From Rhodospirillaceae bacterium (GTDB lineage Bacteria; Pseudomonadota; Alphaproteobacteria; MPNO01; UBA2964), in assembly GCA_002724505.1 (NCBI GenBank), contig PBOV01000138.1, forward strand, positions 1 through 7,593: a DNA stretch of 7,593 nucleotides, given 5' to 3'. Under the pieces are notes generated by a model. That model saw only the letters and a program-made list of their open reading frames with translations, did not search any database and had not been told where the DNA came from. The position numbers and the translations under genes are program-made. The stretch's first letter is position 1; every line of letters starts with the position of its first letter. Positions 6,546 to 7,593 of this stretch are shown here, one piece after another.

Positions 6546-7593
6546 TGCCAAAGGAAACAGGTGAATCGAGTTGGCCTACCAAGCAAGCCGAAATTGACAG
6601 CTGGACGGATAAGTATTTTTCTCGAACTAAACATGCTGTTGGTAAGTTTGGTGATGCTAAAGTGACTTACGCGCTATTTATGCGCCGACCGGTAATTTCT
6701 GCGCCCCGATTGGCGCTTGATTGGCTTCAAGCTGTCGCCAAAGAGCGTGACACGCGTTTTGAGGTTGATCTTAAATACAAAGAGGGTAAATGGGTTGGCG
6801 CAGGCGAACCAATAGCATATGTGACAGGAGATTTTTCTCAGCTAATAGATCTCGAAACGCTGCTGCTCCAAAAACTCGGTCCAGCCTGCGTTGCCGCTTA
6901 TAACGCCTATTCAATGTGTGCAGATTTACCCAACGTTGCCTTTATGGCAATGGATGCGCGTCATTGCGCAGGCACGAGTATGGCTGAAATGATGTCCTAC
7001 GCCGCTTCGGTGGGCTCAGCCAAAGCGCAAAAGAAAAGTGGCGCGATAGGTTTTATAGGGAATGCTACAGACGCCACCGCGCATTATTTTGGCGAAGAAA
7101 ACGGGCATGGGACTATGCCGCATGCTTTTATCGGTTATGCGGGCAGCACCCTGCGTGCTGCAGAAATGTTTCGCGAAGCATTTCCAGATATGCCAATGAC
7201 TGTCCTCGTTGATTATTTTGGTCAGGAAATCAGTGATACATTGGCAGTCTGCAAGAAGTTTCCTGACCTAATCGCAAATGGGCAACTCTCTTTCCGGTTG
7301 GACACGCCAGGTAGCCGTTATATTGAAGGGCTTGACCCCGCAGCATCCTACGCAGTCCTCGAACGCCACGTGCCAGATGTTGTACGTGGATATAGGTCTG
7401 AAACTCAGCTCTCATATCTGGTTGGAGCCGGTGTCTCAGCTGCCGCTATTTGGCGAATGCGCGAGGTTCTAAACCGTGAGGGTTTTAAAGAAGCAAAAAT
7501 TATTGCCTCAAGCGGCTTTGGGCCAGCTAAATGTCATTTACTAGCAGAAGCTAGGGCACCTGTAGATGTTATTGGAACTGGCAGTTATCTGCC
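6545..7593 (+). CDS. Nicotinate phosphoribosyltransferase, C-terminus beyond right edge
   Basis: Enzyme of the Preiss-Handler NAD salvage route: joins nicotinate to PRPP, coupled to ATP hydrolysis, to give nicotinate mononucleotide in the cytoplasm. There are 349 complete codons with no stop before the window end. Recognisable parts are TDKYFSRTK (21-29), FMRRPVISAPRLALDWL (45-61), a barrel with GTSMAEMMSYAASVGSAKAQ (143-162), GTMPHAFIGYAG (189-200) whose H193 fits the phosphorylated His of the family, LVDYFGQEISDT (221-232), RLDTPGSRY (251-259), IASSGFGPAKCHL (320-332) and VIGTGSYL (342-349). This pattern is the divergent alphaproteobacterial version rather than the E. coli PncB type. The start is uncertain: no good Shine-Dalgarno precedes ATG 6545, the frame is open back to 6437 with another ATG at 6461, and the small ORF at 6510 may be involved. 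Divergent from the M32 gene. Confidence 0.88.
   Translation, partial: MPKETGESSWPTKQAEIDSWTDKYFSRTKHAVGKFGDAKVTYALFMRRPVISAPRLALDWLQAVAKERDTRFEVDLKYKEGKWVGAGEPIAYVTGDFSQLIDLETLLLQKLGPACVAAYNAYSMCADLPNVAFMAMDARHCAGTSMAEMMSYAASVGSAKAQKKSGAIGFIGNATDATAHYFGEENGHGTMPHAFIGYAGSTLRAAEMFREAFPDMPMTVLVDYFGQEISDTLAVCKKFPDLIANGQLSFRLDTPGSRYIEGLDPAASYAVLERHVPDVVRGYRSETQLSYLVGAGVSAAAIWRMREVLNREGFKEAKIIASSGFGPAKCHLLAEARAPVDVIGTGSYL

Noticed and set aside
7230..7472. Short ORFs on both strands inside the nicotinate phosphoribosyltransferase gene
   Set aside because: The main frame is continuous with family motifs on both sides of this stretch, so these are out-of-frame shadows.

Overview
The window looks like an ordinary chromosomal stretch of an alphaproteobacterium with moderate G+C (mid-40s percent by eye). 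I infer this from the protein families: an ScsB/DsbD-type disulfide reductase, a threonine synthase followed directly by a mitochondrial-processing-peptidase-like M16 protease, and the alphaproteobacterial form of nicotinate phosphoribosyltransferase. A marine or uncultured Rhodospirillales-like lineage is possible, but the taxonomy was not checked against any database. Coding density is very high. No stretch over 300 bases lacks a gene, and I see no tRNA, rRNA, insertion sequence, CRISPR array or phage gene.

Left edge to 1450, minus strand: the N-terminal 483 codons of a DsbD/ScsB-family membrane reductase, running off the window. A 93-base A+T-rich gap (1451-1543) separates it from the divergent yqgE/algH gene (1544-2131, plus), which has a good extended -10 promoter. 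yqgE then converges on the M16 peptidase gene with only 9 bases between stop codons.

2141-4797, minus strand: a two-gene unit, thrC then the M16 peptidase, with an ATGA stop/start overlap. thrC starts at TTG behind a strong Shine-Dalgarno sequence. Upstream of it on the same strand, after 108 bases, lies an M32 carboxypeptidase (4906-6393). It may share a transcript with thrC or be transcribed separately.

6394-7593: a short divergent control region holding a TATAAT box, then a plus-strand nicotinate phosphoribosyltransferase cut by the right edge. Its start is ambiguous. An 11-codon ORF lies just ahead and contains a dnaX-type A AAA AAG heptamer in the phase that would shift ribosomes into the enzyme's frame.

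The genes are housekeeping functions: periplasmic thiol redox, threonine synthesis, protein and peptide turnover, and NAD salvage. I see no evidence of a novel defence, mobile or biosynthetic system. The most unusual feature is the start region of the nicotinate phosphoribosyltransferase gene.
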